A stretch of DNA of 64,000 nucleotides from Marsupella aquatica (lineage: Eukaryota; Marchantiophyta). The translations under genes were made by a program, and so were the position numbers. The stretch lies in the NCBI GenBank assembly GCA_973895155.1, contig OZ316895.1, forward strand, positions 22,010,001 through 22,074,000, written 5' to 3'. This document shows, piece by piece, positions 35,715 through 48,200 of this stretch (positions are counted from its first letter, which is position 1; every line of letters begins with the position of its first letter). A model generated the notes under the pieces. The model had not been told where the DNA came from. It ran no database searches and saw nothing but the letters and a program-made list of their open reading frames with translations.

Positions 35715-35949
35715 TTTCGCGGACACAAGGACAAATGCCCCGCACCTTCCTGCAATTTCTGCTTCGGATGAATTTGAGTTGGATTTGGTCAGGAGCCCAG
35801 ATCCACTCTTCCAAAGCGCAAGAACATTTTCCCACTACGAGTTGGCGCACCTGCGCAACCGCAACGCAAAGTCCATCAAGCTCAGTGAAGTGGAAAAACT
35901 AATGCTCACAATGCACCACCTCAGCTCCTTAGCAACATTGCGACGTAAT

Positions 35950-36340
35950 TCCACAACATCACTCCAAAACCACAAACTCAGCAGTGACACAGACCAAGAG
36001 AGTTCACAGTAGAGTGGAATTGCTCCAAACCCAGCAAAACAATGCAGCAGTGCCACAGACTAAGAGAGCAGCATAGAGGAATCCTACAACATCACCCCAC
36101 ACTCATCAGAGCCAGTTGCACAATACTACGACATCACTCCAAACTCACCAAACCAAAAGCTTTAGAACTGACAGACTCACGGAGTTGAGAGTGGGCAAAG
36201 AGAGAATAGTACAAACATCACTCCACACTCACCAAATAAAAAAATTCAGCAGTGACACGTACTAAGAGAATTCACACCATCACTCCAAACTCAACGAAGT
36301 AAAAACGTCAGCAGTGCCACAGATTGGACGAATTTTCAGA
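35950..36340. repeat. degenerate repeat array upstream of the uroporphyrinogen-III synthase gene
   Basis: About six units of roughly 55-70 bp contain acatcactccaaactcacca or a close variant, usually followed by cagcagtgacacagactaag or a variant. It begins some 240 bp upstream of the start codon, so it lies in the promoter or 5' untranslated region. Divergence between units is high. Confidence 0.7.
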
Positions 36341-37500
36341 GCGACTGGAAGAATGGAAAGAGAGTGAGAAGAAAACGTACACTGAAACTAACCAATCTTG
36401 AGCTTCGGTTTTCGCCAATCTCGAGCTGGACATATCCGAATTTCCGAATTTTGGAGATGAGTGAGATGAGTTGTTCCTTCATTCTTTGGAGCCCAGACCC
36501 TTTTAAATCATTACACCATCATCCTCTCTCAGATTTGGGGCAAGCCTGGGATTGGATTGCCTTCGCTGAGGGATATGCGGGGCCCACAACTACACTTTAC
36601 CAAAGTTAGTGTTACTATTGAAAATAGTGTGACAGTGTAACTGGTGTGAGAAGAGTAATATGTGAGTAGAGAAATTTTGGAGCTCAAATAATGGTAATTA
36701 TGGAATACTAGCGATTGCACTGTGCAAGGAGCCCTGGTCGGGGCATTTATAGGGCAGTGGGAAGCACATATGTGTCAGGGGTACACATTTCTCTCATCAA
36801 TGGTCAGGTAAAACAGTTAATGGAATCCAATGGTTGCGTATCCTTTTTGCCAATGAGCTTTTTTGTATTGGGATGAAGTACTAAAAAATGTTGGATCCCT
36901 TATTATAGTTGTAGATGCTAGCATAACACTAAAATTAATGATTCTTGTGAAAACAGACCATAGAAATGTTCATTACTAATATGGTTTAGGCAGCTTCCCA
37001 ATAATTGCACATCAACATGTGACAATATGTTGTGTACTATGTCACTTCATACCATGTAAACCCAATTATTCTCCTTAAATCAATGAGTGGTATCTTAGTA
37101 CCCCTATATATTTTGATCTGATATGTTTAGTTAGGCTCTCTTGGTTTAATGTATTCTTTGTCCATGTTATTGTCAAACATTCCCACATAATAATGGGACA
37201 ACTGAGGAACTTTGTAATTCTATAATTAGTGCTATTGGTAAGAGTAATTGATTAATCGCAATTAAAGTTTAAGGGAGTCAGTGTTAGTAAGACTACACCT
37301 GGTGGGATTCAGTCTGTTTTGAGTTATGCCTAAAGCACCATTTGTGACGTGATATTAGGGTCAATAGCAAGGCAAGTGGTGCAGGTAGTAGACTTTGGGG
37401 GAGAGCATCCCAACTCTATCCCCAAATCATATGGGTACTTTGCAATCTACCAGCACACGGGTCCCAAAACAAATTATAGGTCCCAGTCTCTGCAGATCAA
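36341..37500. other. intergenic, nothing recognised
   Basis: No open frame with a recognisable domain on either strand and no obvious repeat. AT-rich from about 36840. Confidence 0.5.
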
Positions 37501-38225
37501 AATATGACATATATGGTATACAACATCCCTTCGTACCATGATAGGTGTACAACATTCTTCCATACCATGACAAACCTTGTTATTTTCTTTAAATCAATGA
37601 GTGCACTATGTTACCACATTTTGATGTGTGATTACCAACATACCATAACAAACCTTGTTATTTTCTTTAAATCAATGAGTGCCCAACCTTGTTATTTTCT
37701 TTTAATAAATGAGTGCACACCACATGTTAGCACATTTTTATGTGTGATTTACCAACAGGGCAAATTATGTGTAGCATACCACATTTTGATGTGTGATTAC
37801 CAACAGGGCAAATTATGTGTCACATACCACATTTTGATGTGTAGATTACCAGCAGGGCAAATTATGTGTAGCAATGATGTGTGATTATCAACAGGGAAAA
37901 TTATGTGTTGCATACCACATTTTGATGTGTAGATTACCAGCAGGGCAAATTATGTGTAGCAATGATGTGTGGTTATCAACAGGGCAAATTATGTGTCACA
38001 TATCACATTTTGATGTGTGATTACCAGCAGGGAAAATTATGTGTAGCAATTGCAGTCAAGGGCAAATACCACATTTTGATGTGTGATTACCAGCAAATAC
38101 CACATTTTGATGTGTGATTACCATTTTGATGTGTGATTACCAGCAGGGCAAATTATGTGTAGCAATTGCCTTCGAGGTGTCTTGCAAATTATGTGTAGCA
38201 ATTGCCTTCGAGGTGTCTTGCAATG
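37500..38225. repeat. minisatellite array, about eleven degenerate units
   Basis: Units of about 35-50 bp contain acattttgatgtgtgattac, then a caacagggcaaattatgtgt-type segment. Examples start near 37613, 37730, 37780, 37827, 37916, 38003, 38069, 38099 and 38122. Two half-unit variants lack the acattttg part. It ends in a duplicated caattgccttcgaggtgtct segment at about 38163 and 38198. The plus open frame across it (37504-37884) is repeat-driven. Confidence 0.85.
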
Positions 38226-40276
38226 GCAGACACTCATTCTTGCAGTTGTGTTTAGCGTGAGGGGTTCCGCTGGCCCCTTTTTCGCTTGTTCTGGAGTGCA
38301 AGCCACAAGGTCTCGCACACTTGTGGCCCGTATTTGACTTTGCTATGGACGGGTGGGACCAAACAAGACATAAACATTGAAATCCTTCTAAAAACTTTTC
38401 CCAGGGAATGCTCTAACTATGGTAAACCCGGCAGCCAATTGATGGGCGAAGAAGCCGATCACATCTTCTACTCTCACCGTAGAGAAACGACTGGAGAGAC
38501 ACATACATTACCACTCCAGTAATTGATTTCCACATACATACTTTGCTGGACTGTGGTTTCCATTTCTTCAATATTGGAGCTCTCTCAACGGGCAAAAGCG
38601 AAGGAAAATGGTTTGACAATTTTATTTTACTTTTAACAGGAAAAGAGCTATCGCTACAAGTGTGAGGAGCTAATCATCGACATCTGATGCAAAATTGTCA
38701 TAAGCAATGCTCCATATTTATCACATGTAGTATTGTAACTCAATCTGTCAGTGGGACATGGTTGTCCTCTAAGGGGCCAAATCTTTGCGGAAGCACACTA
38801 GTACCCATAGCTAGAGATTTACAACAGATCCTTGCGCTTGAGCACGCTATAACATCACTGAAATTTGCTGGCAAAAGTGCATGGTCAAAATGGATAATGG
38901 CGGCCCTATGGAACCCACCTTTCTTTCCCGTCTCGCCTTGTCATTACCACTAACCATGCTATAGGCCATCAAATAGCTCGTAAGTTGTCTCGTTCACAAT
39001 TAGCCCGATGGAAGCAATTTGCTTAAAAAAAAAATTGAGCTGGGCGATTTATTCCCCGCTAGATGGATTGCACGTTGATCATCGACAGCATTACAACTGT
39101 GCTGTATTTACAAAGAATAAAATTAAGCATATCAAGTCAGTATTGATGTTCAAGATAGCAACCTCACCCCGTTCCCCCTAGTAAAGGTAAGGCCAGGACC
39201 TCCACTCAATCGTTTCCTCCAAGACCTTAACGAGGCGAAACTCTTTGCATCACCGGCAAGAAGACGATGTGCCGAGGTGTTGACAGGGGGACAGCACATT
39301 GTTCTCACCGTGGGTATAGTTAACTCTCAAATTGGGCCAGCAAGTTCTGCAGTTTAAACTGACGCTTTCGTCCTGCATTATCACATTTCCATGTCAAGTC
39401 ATAATCATGACCTCATATAATTTAACCACAATTGTACATGATTTCACACTAGAGAAAACCTAGAAAATCTAAAGCAATCCTGCCTCAAGGTTCCAAAAGG
39501 TATATTTAAAACTGATCCATAATACGTTAGGCCACTCAAGTGATAAGATGTACGTCGTATCACTACAATTTCCAAGTGCTCACCTCACTGCTTAGGATGC
39601 CCGGACATATATTTTGTGGCTTGGCCCAGCTTTGGTCATGTACAGCTTCTTCGGAATTGGTTCCCAAAGATCCAACTGAGCTGATGACATCATCAGTAGG
39701 CTGCACCAGCGTAAAATTTGGTCGTAATTAGGAATCTGACACAAGAACCTGATCCAAGTATCTAGAAAAAATCTATACTAAGTAGATATTACCCTCGTCG
39801 GATTTTGCAAAAGGCTAAGCAATACACAATGCCATAACCTTAGATATATGTTTCCTGGTCCTATTGACGAAGGAGGAAATATCCAGCGACCTCCATGTCA
39901 AAGTTAATGACAAACAAATGGACTAACCTCGGAACGCCAAAATTTCCACTGGGATGTCAATCTCTACTAGGTCTCGGACACGGTCTGGCAGGTCCTGTTA
40001 GAAACAAGTCAAGTTATTTAGCCAAAGCGTAAAGTGAGATATCTGGTTTTCCTCCATAAGATAATCCTGACAATTTGCAGTATATGTAAGTCAGTAAACA
40101 GCCAAGAACCTCCGCACAAACTGCGAAGGGAGTTCTGAACTTAGGGCTGAAAGAAACTCACCCTTTCGAGCAAGACATAGATGTCGGCATAGAATAGAAC
40201 ATTACGCTGCCAGGATTGCAGTGTCTGTGAATTTCACTTGAACCTGCAAGGATCTTCCCCTTGTGTACATAAATGG
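38226..40276. other. intergenic and 3' flank of the PPR-SMR gene
   Basis: No gene recognised. Several short frames with no domain. The last few hundred bases are likely the 3' untranslated region of the minus-strand PPR-SMR gene. Confidence 0.45.
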
Positions 40277-43200
40277 CTACTTTGCGCTGTCAACTTCGGC
40301 AGCTAAATCAGAAAGGGCCAGTCGCGTTGCGGTAGCAGGACTCATCAGCCATGGAATTAACAAACTACCTGTTGTCATCCACCTTCCAGAGTCTAACGAA
40401 GGCTTAAAGGGAGCCCTGAGTTTTAGGATCTCTTTCTGCACCGAAGTTTGAACTATGGATGAGCCCTCTTGCTTACTCAGCTTTCCCCAGCCTGTAACAA
40501 TAGTAATCAGCGGTGGAAATTGCTGCAAGTCCTTGGAAGCAAACGGATCTGACAGTGAAGGTAGAAGACGAAGTAACAATTCCACTTCTACTGGCATGCT
40601 AGTCTTCAAGTCTCCAGATGGTTGATTAGATTCTTCGCCGACTGTGTCCTCCTTATTTGCCACCGGTGGAGGATTCAATTCAGATCCCGAGGTGATCATT
40701 TTTAAGTTCTCTAAGTGGCGAGCAATAATTACTAGGTGCCCAAACCATTGGTATAAGGCCACAAGTGCAGTCCCACTTGACAGCCGTCTCAAATCAAGTT
40801 TCCATTCCCGTGCATGAATAACACATACATCTTCAAAAATGCCCATTTGCATGACCCACGCCACGACATGCGCTGCTCGACGGTACCAGCCCAATGCCCA
40901 TAAAGCATCCACCAATGAGCTGGTAAATACAGTACAGGTTTTCAGGTCTTCCTTGTCCAAGAATGAAAAGAGTCTGCTAATGTTGTTTCGTACCTGATGA
41001 CAGAAAGTACACTTCCGGTTAGAAAGAGGACACAACCTTGATTGACTGAACAGAAAACCAAAAATACATGCTCACCAATACACAGAAATCGATGTTTTAC
41101 TTTGCATGGCTTGTTTCTCTCACCTCCTCATCATTGCTCATTTGTTTCAAAAGCAACCGACAGGTATACACCGCTAATTCTGAATCAAGTCCTTGAAGGA
41201 AATTAACAAGTACACCTGCATCTTCAGCACTGCTGCACTTAGAACCGAGAGCAGCTAGTACGATACTACATGTAAAAACGTTTGGAGCACAGTTGATAGC
41301 CACCATGTCGGATTGCACATCTTTTACTTTGTGCAACTTGCCCCATTTGATATAAGTATCAATAGCCTCGGAAAAAACATGCTGATTGCACATCGACTCC
41401 CTTTTTGCCCGGTCATAAAAGGATATCACCTGTCCACCACACAAAACGTCCATCAGCCCAATCTCGCAATTCGTTTTCCGCGTGGACTGTAGCAGTGACG
41501 CCCCTGAAAATCCCATTGTCCAATTGTGATGAGGTAATGGAAGCCACATCTATTCTATCTTAATGCTACTCATAACCATAAACCATTGAGTGCTGTAAAC
41601 CTCACCTCCTGGTAAGCTCCAGAAGCCTTCAGACAGGACATAAGACTAGAAAATGTAACGTCGGTGGGCTTAAGACCGGCAAGTTCTAATTCTTTAAATT
41701 TCTGCAGCGCCATTTCAGACTTTCCTCCCTTGCCGTACATATCTATCATAGCATTATATGTGACGACATTAGGCTCGAGTCCAAACTCTCTCATTGCCTG
41801 AAAAAGCCTTTCTGCTTCGTCAAGATTTCCATCCCGTCCGCAGGCAGTAACTAGAGAGCTGAAAGTTCGTGTATTAGGACGACAGTTCTCGGCCACCATA
41901 TCACTTAAAACTTCCAGTGCCTGAGTGCAATGACCTGCAATGATCCGAACGTCAATAGCCGTACCGAAATTACAATCACAAGAAACCATCAAGAATTCTT
42001 ACCTCCTCTTCTACCTGCACTCTCAGAACCGGGAATGACCCTAAACTCTCAGAAACGTTCTGCAGTCTAGCGATCTCAAATTTCAGCGTCAACCTTGAAA
42101 ACCCTGGCAGTCTCTGCGCGGACTCGGTACTCTCATAAACGCCTCAAATGAAGACCTAAATTCATGAAGACCTAAACTCATGAAGATAGTGTTTCCGTGC
42201 ATTAAACATTATACCACAATCCCCCAGCATGCCAGGTCGGATCTCTGGAGACATTCAGACTAAGACGCTCCATGGAAATTTTGAAAATGTACCTCTGGCC
42301 CAAAATCTAAAACCCTTTCAAATTAGGGTTCTTCTCGCAAGACCACCAAACCCTAAAATGTTTCAAAAACTGATCTTCTGCAATAGTATGTCGTTATGAA
42401 CATGCGTGTATCAGCCGTAGAAGCAGTCCGCTCAGATGTCTATAAATTGGAGGCACGAGAGAAAGGTCCTCCGAAGAATGAAGTGGCTTCACGAATACAT
42501 CTGAATCTTACCTGAGTTAGCATATAAAGTAATCAACGTTGTGTGAGTAACCACGGAGGGTTTGAAACCCTTCTTCTTCAAGATATCCAATATTCTCTGA
42601 GCTTCTTTCACGTGTCTTCCAGGAATACAAGCTTGAAGTAGAGTATTAAAAGAAACAAGATCCGGTTGAATGCCTTGAGAATACATGTCTCTGAAAACAT
42701 CGACCACTGTACCGAGCCCCATTCCGGCTTGGACATAAGAATTCATGACAGTGTTGTAAGTGATTAGATCCGGCTTGTAGGCGCTGTGCTTCATGGATTC
42801 GAAGAGATCCTCCAGAGAATCTATCTGCCCTGCTTTACCCCGTGTGTTCAACATGGCATTCAGCAACGCCGGATCCTTCTCCACCTGTGTATTCTCTAGA
42901 CCCTCAAAAACCTTTTCTGCTAATTCAAAACTGCCGGCCTCACCGAGAGCAGATATGATGGTGGTATAGATGTGAGGATCTAATTGGCACCACCCTTGCC
43001 TCTCCATCCACCGCAACACTTCAAGGGCAGCCTGAAGATGCCCCTTCCGACCTAAATCTTGCATTACGGAGTGGATAATTCTGGCAATCTGTGAGTATGG
43101 GACGAACTTAATTGTTGAATAGTTACTATCGGGGCGGTCTCCTTGCCCGCTTAAATTATCGAGAGTCCACATAATGTCCACTCTTGAAACGAATTTTCTG

Positions 43201-43856
43201 AGCCATTCGGTCAACACGTTTCCGACCAATGTGGCATCCTGCAAATTCATGATGGTTTGCACAATACTTCCGACAATCTGTGATCTCAGCTCAAGTTTCG
43301 CCTTTGTCAAACCATGGAACGCACGAGGAGAGGTCGGAGGCTGTCCCCTCCCATCACAACTCTCAAGATTCACACGATCCAATAACTGCATTGAGAAAGC
43401 ACGGTCTCCTCCATCATCTCCAGGAAGATCTAAACGACTGCTGCTTCTCGATTCCTTCACCCACGTTGCTTCTTTGCCTGCTGTACCTTGCCCGTCTAGT
43501 CCATCCGCAAATGCTTCCACTGATGTGGGTCTTGAGGTCATAGGACTCCCGAAAAATACATCGCCATTGTGAGCCACTCCGGAGCTAGTCCTGGGGAGAG
43601 TTTGCCGATGCGATTGTCCATCTCGGCCAGGCGCCCCCGGCCTTGCCGGAAGTCCCCCTCTCCCACGATTCTCCTGGATGAATCGGGGTGCAACACCGGA
43701 GTGGGAGGAGGAGAGCCTCTGGAAACAGCAAGGAAGTGAGAAAAGCTTGGAAGGATAGAGGAGGAGAGGGTGAATGGTGGACGAGGGGTAGACGACCAAA
43801 TGTCGAATGGTGAACAACCGCAGCGTTGTCCAGAGGACCAACTGTCCCCCTCCCAT
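40277..43856 (-). CDS. pentatricopeptide repeat protein with C-terminal SMR domain, four exons
   Basis: Exons in order of translation: 42512-43856, 41606-41934, 41124-41429, 40277-40993, with phases 1, 0, 0. Together they encode 898 residues. The N-terminus is hydrophobic then Ser/Arg-rich, consistent with an organelle transit peptide. About eight PPR motifs lie at roughly 295-600, for example PDLITYNTVMNSYVQAG, PDLVSFNTLLQACIPG, PNTRTFSSLVTACGRDGN and PNVVTYNAMIDMYGKGGK. The SMR domain (about 705-880) shows WKLDLRRLSSGTALVALYQW and the TGWG loop (ITIVTGWGKLSKQ), ending GRWMTTGSLLIPWL. The few plant PPR-SMR proteins (GUN1, pTAC2, SVR7, SOT1 and others) bind RNA or act in plastid gene expression and signalling. 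I cannot say which subclass this is. An unusual insert of about 60 Glu/Ser/Pro-rich residues separates the two SMR halves. The LDLR in place of LDLH at the first motif also matches other plant members. Confidence 0.93.
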
Positions 43857-44083
43857 CGCGCTGCGCAGGCTCCGCCTCCTCCTCTTGCCTTACAATTCGC
43901 ATCGTCTTCATCCCCCCGATGACCTTCTCCTCTATTCTACTCTCTCCTCCTCCGCCTCTCCGTGCCCCAATGCTCCTCTTGCATCCCTCGAAATACCACC
44001 ACCACAAGCAGTCCATCACAACATCGCGAATCCATCTACAAAACCCCTCACACGTCCTCAAACTTCCACCGCCACCGCCACCA

Positions 44084-44086
<3 letters not shown>

Positions 44087-44145
<59 letters not shown>
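44087..44145. repeat. (TC)n microsatellite, about 29 units
   Basis: An almost pure TC run, read as GA on the PPR gene's strand, about 230 bp upstream of its ATG. Shorter TC runs follow at 44218-44232 and 44360-44390. GA/CT runs are common in plant 5' leaders and promoters, where they can bind GAGA-type factors. Confidence 0.95.
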
Positions 44146-44148
<3 letters not shown>

Positions 44149-45200
44149 CCAGAATACAACTCTTCAAACTTCCACCACCATCTTCCCAAATCAAATCCCT
44201 ATTACTCTCCTCAGTGAGTCTCTCTCTCTCTCTTCTGTTCTTTTTCCGCCACCAGTCTCCCCAATCCAATCTGCTCTCTTTCTCTGTGTCTCTACGTCAA
44301 AATACACACCTCAAACTTCCACCGCCATCACCATCTTCCCAATCCAATCCTTCTAATGAATCTCTCTCTCTGTCTCTCCATCTCTCTGCTTCTTTCTCAG
44401 CCAAAACTCTGAAGAAATCGGAAAAGATCACATTACCTCTCAGGCACATTCATTGCTCGCGTCCGGCTTGAAATGGGACAGCGCAATTATTCGAAGAGTT
44501 GAGAGGGGGAGGAGGGACCCGGAGGAGGAGCAGAGCGACGGAGAGATGTGGCGAGTCTGTCGCCATAGAATTACTCGCGGCCTTGTTGGTTCGATCTATC
44601 GATGAAACTCGCCAAAAAGTGGGATACAGTGAGAAATCGGACACGCGATTTCAAAGTTACGCATTAACACTTATAATAAGCTTAGTTGGTTTCTATTATC
44701 TGTATATAGATATATCGATACTCTCAGATTTACTATTTCGGCTTTTTACCAGCTAGCTTTTCGTGTATGGGCCTTTTCAAGGCTCAGGCATTCACTCTCC
44801 TTCTTTTAGTGTATGGGCTTCTTTTTTCAAGGTTCAGGCATTCATTCTCCTTCTTAGGGCTTGAGGTTTATTTTTGGGTCTCCCTTCAGGTTCAGTTTAG
44901 TGACCCTCCTATGGGAATTAATCCAGAGCTGTACCACTTTTTTCAGTTCTCCCCTTAGTAGGGTCATGACCCTCCTATGGAGTTTACTCCAGAGCTCTAT
45001 TAGGTTTTTTTATTCTCCGCTCAGCAGGGTGTTTGCTTTCACGGCTCCTTTGTTGGTTACTTTTTGGACTTATGTCTTCTTTGGCTTGTGGTTGGGGACC
45101 CCTTGGCTTGTTTTTCTTGGGACCCTTTCCCCTTTCTTTCCTCCCCTTCATTGAATTGTTTTGCCTTTGGGATCTTGTCTCCAGGTTCAGCATTTTCTGC
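44146..45200. other. upstream flank of the PPR gene with short tandem duplications
   Basis: No gene recognised. A 47-bp duplication starts at 44764 and 44811 (gtatgggctt...caggcattca). A 66-bp one starts at 44901 and 44967 (tgaccctcctatgg...ccagagct). Confidence 0.6.
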
Positions 45201-48200
45201 CTTTGTGTAGTGTGATATTTAGTTTCAACACCTATAATTAATAATAGTGTGTTTATTTGTATGGTTTTAATTATATTGTCATTAAAGATATTCCACTTTA
45301 TAATATTGTCATTATTTTATTGTATTTATAAATATTTTAGTATATTCTCACCTTAGTTACTTTGTTGAATTTGTCATCTTTATACAAAACTGTGACATAT
45401 GTATAAATACAAAAACAAATATGGTAATATAATCAATTTGAACATTTTAGTGGTAAAATAATTTAAAGGTGTTTTTTAATATGAAATGTCACTATTTTAA
45501 TATATAGATGACAAGTTCACCAACATAACTAGAAAAGTTGTATTTTGAAATTGTGATAGTTTTATAAATACCAAAAAAACTATGACACTTATAAATTCAA
45601 ACATCTTTAATGTCAACTTATTTAAAAGTTAACAATACCTTAACAAAAAATATACATAAACAAACTTGGATAGACTACTTAGGCTAAAAGATAAAAACAT
45701 GTATGACACTTGTAAATTCAAACATTTATAATGGCAATGTATTTAAAAGGTTGACAGTACCTCTACAAACAAGTATACATACACAAACTTGGATAGACTA
45801 GGCTAAAAGATAAAAACATGCATGGATACTAGTAATTATTTTTCTGTCTATGAAATATACTATTAACAAACAAATCATCATTTCACTAACTCTGTGACCA
45901 CTTGTCATAAAAATACTTTGCAGATGACCAAAGCACTTTAATTGAAAGCTTGGCTCCATTCTCTCAATACTCGTTCCCTTCCATATAGTTACTCTAACTA
46001 TTTTTTACAATTTAATTAAAAAGATAAATATGAAGTACATGTAGATCATTATGTAAATACCTTATTTGGCCTTCATGATTTATGAAACATTGAGTAAATT
46101 GAGTGCTTCACATTTTATTCATATCTCCTCAAGTAATTTGCTCAATACTAAAAAATCAAATAATTTAAATAATTTATTCAAAAATATTATTTATGTTTAT
46201 AAGCCCCGCAAAAGGGGGAAAACAAGCAGCATAATGACTCATAAACCAAATAAACAATTCCCACCAAGGATGCTAGGGGGAAAATCTAAAGCCCAAATAT
46301 GCTTGTTTGTGCTTAAGAAAATTCTTACTTCTGGCTAGTTTTCACTGATTATGGGATCACCTTGATAAAAGCATTTTGCAAGCAATTTAAGTTTGTGACT
46401 ACCATTGGATGTGAAGGAGTTAACCCAATCTCATGAAAATATGTTCAGTCTCCCTCAAGGTGACTGGAAGGAGACTGGAATCTAATTTTTGAGAATTTTA
46501 ACTAATGAGAAGTCTCAAAAACAAATTCAATTGGGAATAATACAAAAAAAGGGTTAGAAATATTTCTAGTGTGTTTTTACTTGGATATGTTCCAAGTAAC
46601 ATGAGATTTTTACTTGGAAATGTTGCTCACAAAATGAGATCCCCCAGCATTCAAATATATGTGCCTCGTTCAATAGTAGTCCAATAAAAAAGTATTCATA
46701 CATCTTTGTCTACTAATTCAAAAAAATTATATTGTTATTCTATACTGTTTGTTATAGACAAACAAACTCAATCTAAGTTCTACTTCATTTTCTCTTGCCA
46801 TTTTACTTCTTTTATTTTGATTGAAAAATGGCACTGGCTTGCAAAAAATAATTTTTGACAAATATATGTAATTTGTTTTGAAGCTAAAGTCTATAATAGT
46901 AACCTAGGGGTTTAAGATTCTATATTATGAAACAACACTTGGAATCCTGGTCTATTTTGAGCATCCCTATACAAGTAAACTTTTCAAATGCTTCCATTTC
47001 AATGTCTTTTATTAGTATAAAACAATTACCAATTTGCAAATATTTTTAACATATGATTGTAAATTATATTTCTTTACCTACTACTCTTTAAAATATTCTT
47101 ATAAATGTCACTCAAATGTATAAGTTTTTAATTGCACATAATTTCTAGGAATTTCAGTAGTCTACCCCCCAAGGAAGAAACATTCATACTCCCCATCCAA
47201 CCCAGATAAACTTGTGGAGCCTTTTATTGCATCTTGTAACAAACTGGGAGTGTTTTTTGTCATTAAAACCCTATCATTTTATTATAAAAAAAACCTCACA
47301 AACTACATCATAAGTAAAATGATCACATCCTCACTTTTGTACTCCAATGATGTAGTCATTGGTTAAATTCTCTAGTGTAGCAAAAATTAAAAGGAGTCTC
47401 AACAGCAATTCAAATTTAAGTAACATAAATAATACACCTTGTTTAGGCACATTCAAATAAAAATATATTACATGAAATCTCATTTTGATAAGAACCCGGA
47501 CAAAATCTGAAAGATGCATTCACTTTTGGACCAAGTCATTACGGTGGAGAGTGAATTAAATATTTCTTTTATTTTTCAAGAAAAAAAATGTCAAAATTTA
47601 TCTTGGTTTGACAATTTCACGGTTTGGGATTGTGATTAAAAACATTTCATGTGCTTTATTCATCCAATATCATCCAATGTCCAAATGCATAAAAGTTTAG
47701 CATTGTTGACGCAGATAAAAATGCAGTGGCAATGACGTAAATAATAAACTATGTGTTTGGATATAAACTTCATTTTTGAGCGCACGGGCATCTTGTTGAA
47801 TAATGAGATGGATGATTTTTTGACTTTGTTCCCAAGATTGTTTTCTTGTCCTGGACTACTTGTAAAACAAAAGTAGAGTCTGCCGTAAAAATTACTATTG
47901 TTCATCAGAGTTGAACACTTATGATCATGTTGAAGATATGATTCATACACATTCATATCCACATTTAAAGTGTATAAATTTCAAAGTTTTTAGAGATTTC
48001 TCTCAAACTCAATAGAATCGCATAGAGTAACACTTAGAATATGTTAATATTAGAATTTTTTATCTTCTTGCTATTGAATGTTTGGGTTTTAGTATCTTTG
48101 GCACCACCAGAGTTTGAGTCTGAATGGCCTCCAATATCTCTTCTTAGTGAGGGTGAGCTCTTTAGTAAGATAGACTCTGAATTTATCTCGTAGAATACAA

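Noticed and set aside
35715-35726. GTG four codons upstream as start of the uroporphyrinogen-III synthase
   Set aside because: A nuclear plant gene should use ATG; the first in-frame ATG is at 35712-35714.
37504-37884. 126-codon plus frame as a secreted or repeat protein
   Set aside because: It is a by-product of the minisatellite; frame breaks occur with each unit variant.
43807-44471. Long plus frames across the TC microsatellite
   Set aside because: Ser-Leu dipeptide runs come from the TC repeat and overlap the PPR-SMR gene's own 5' end on the other strand.
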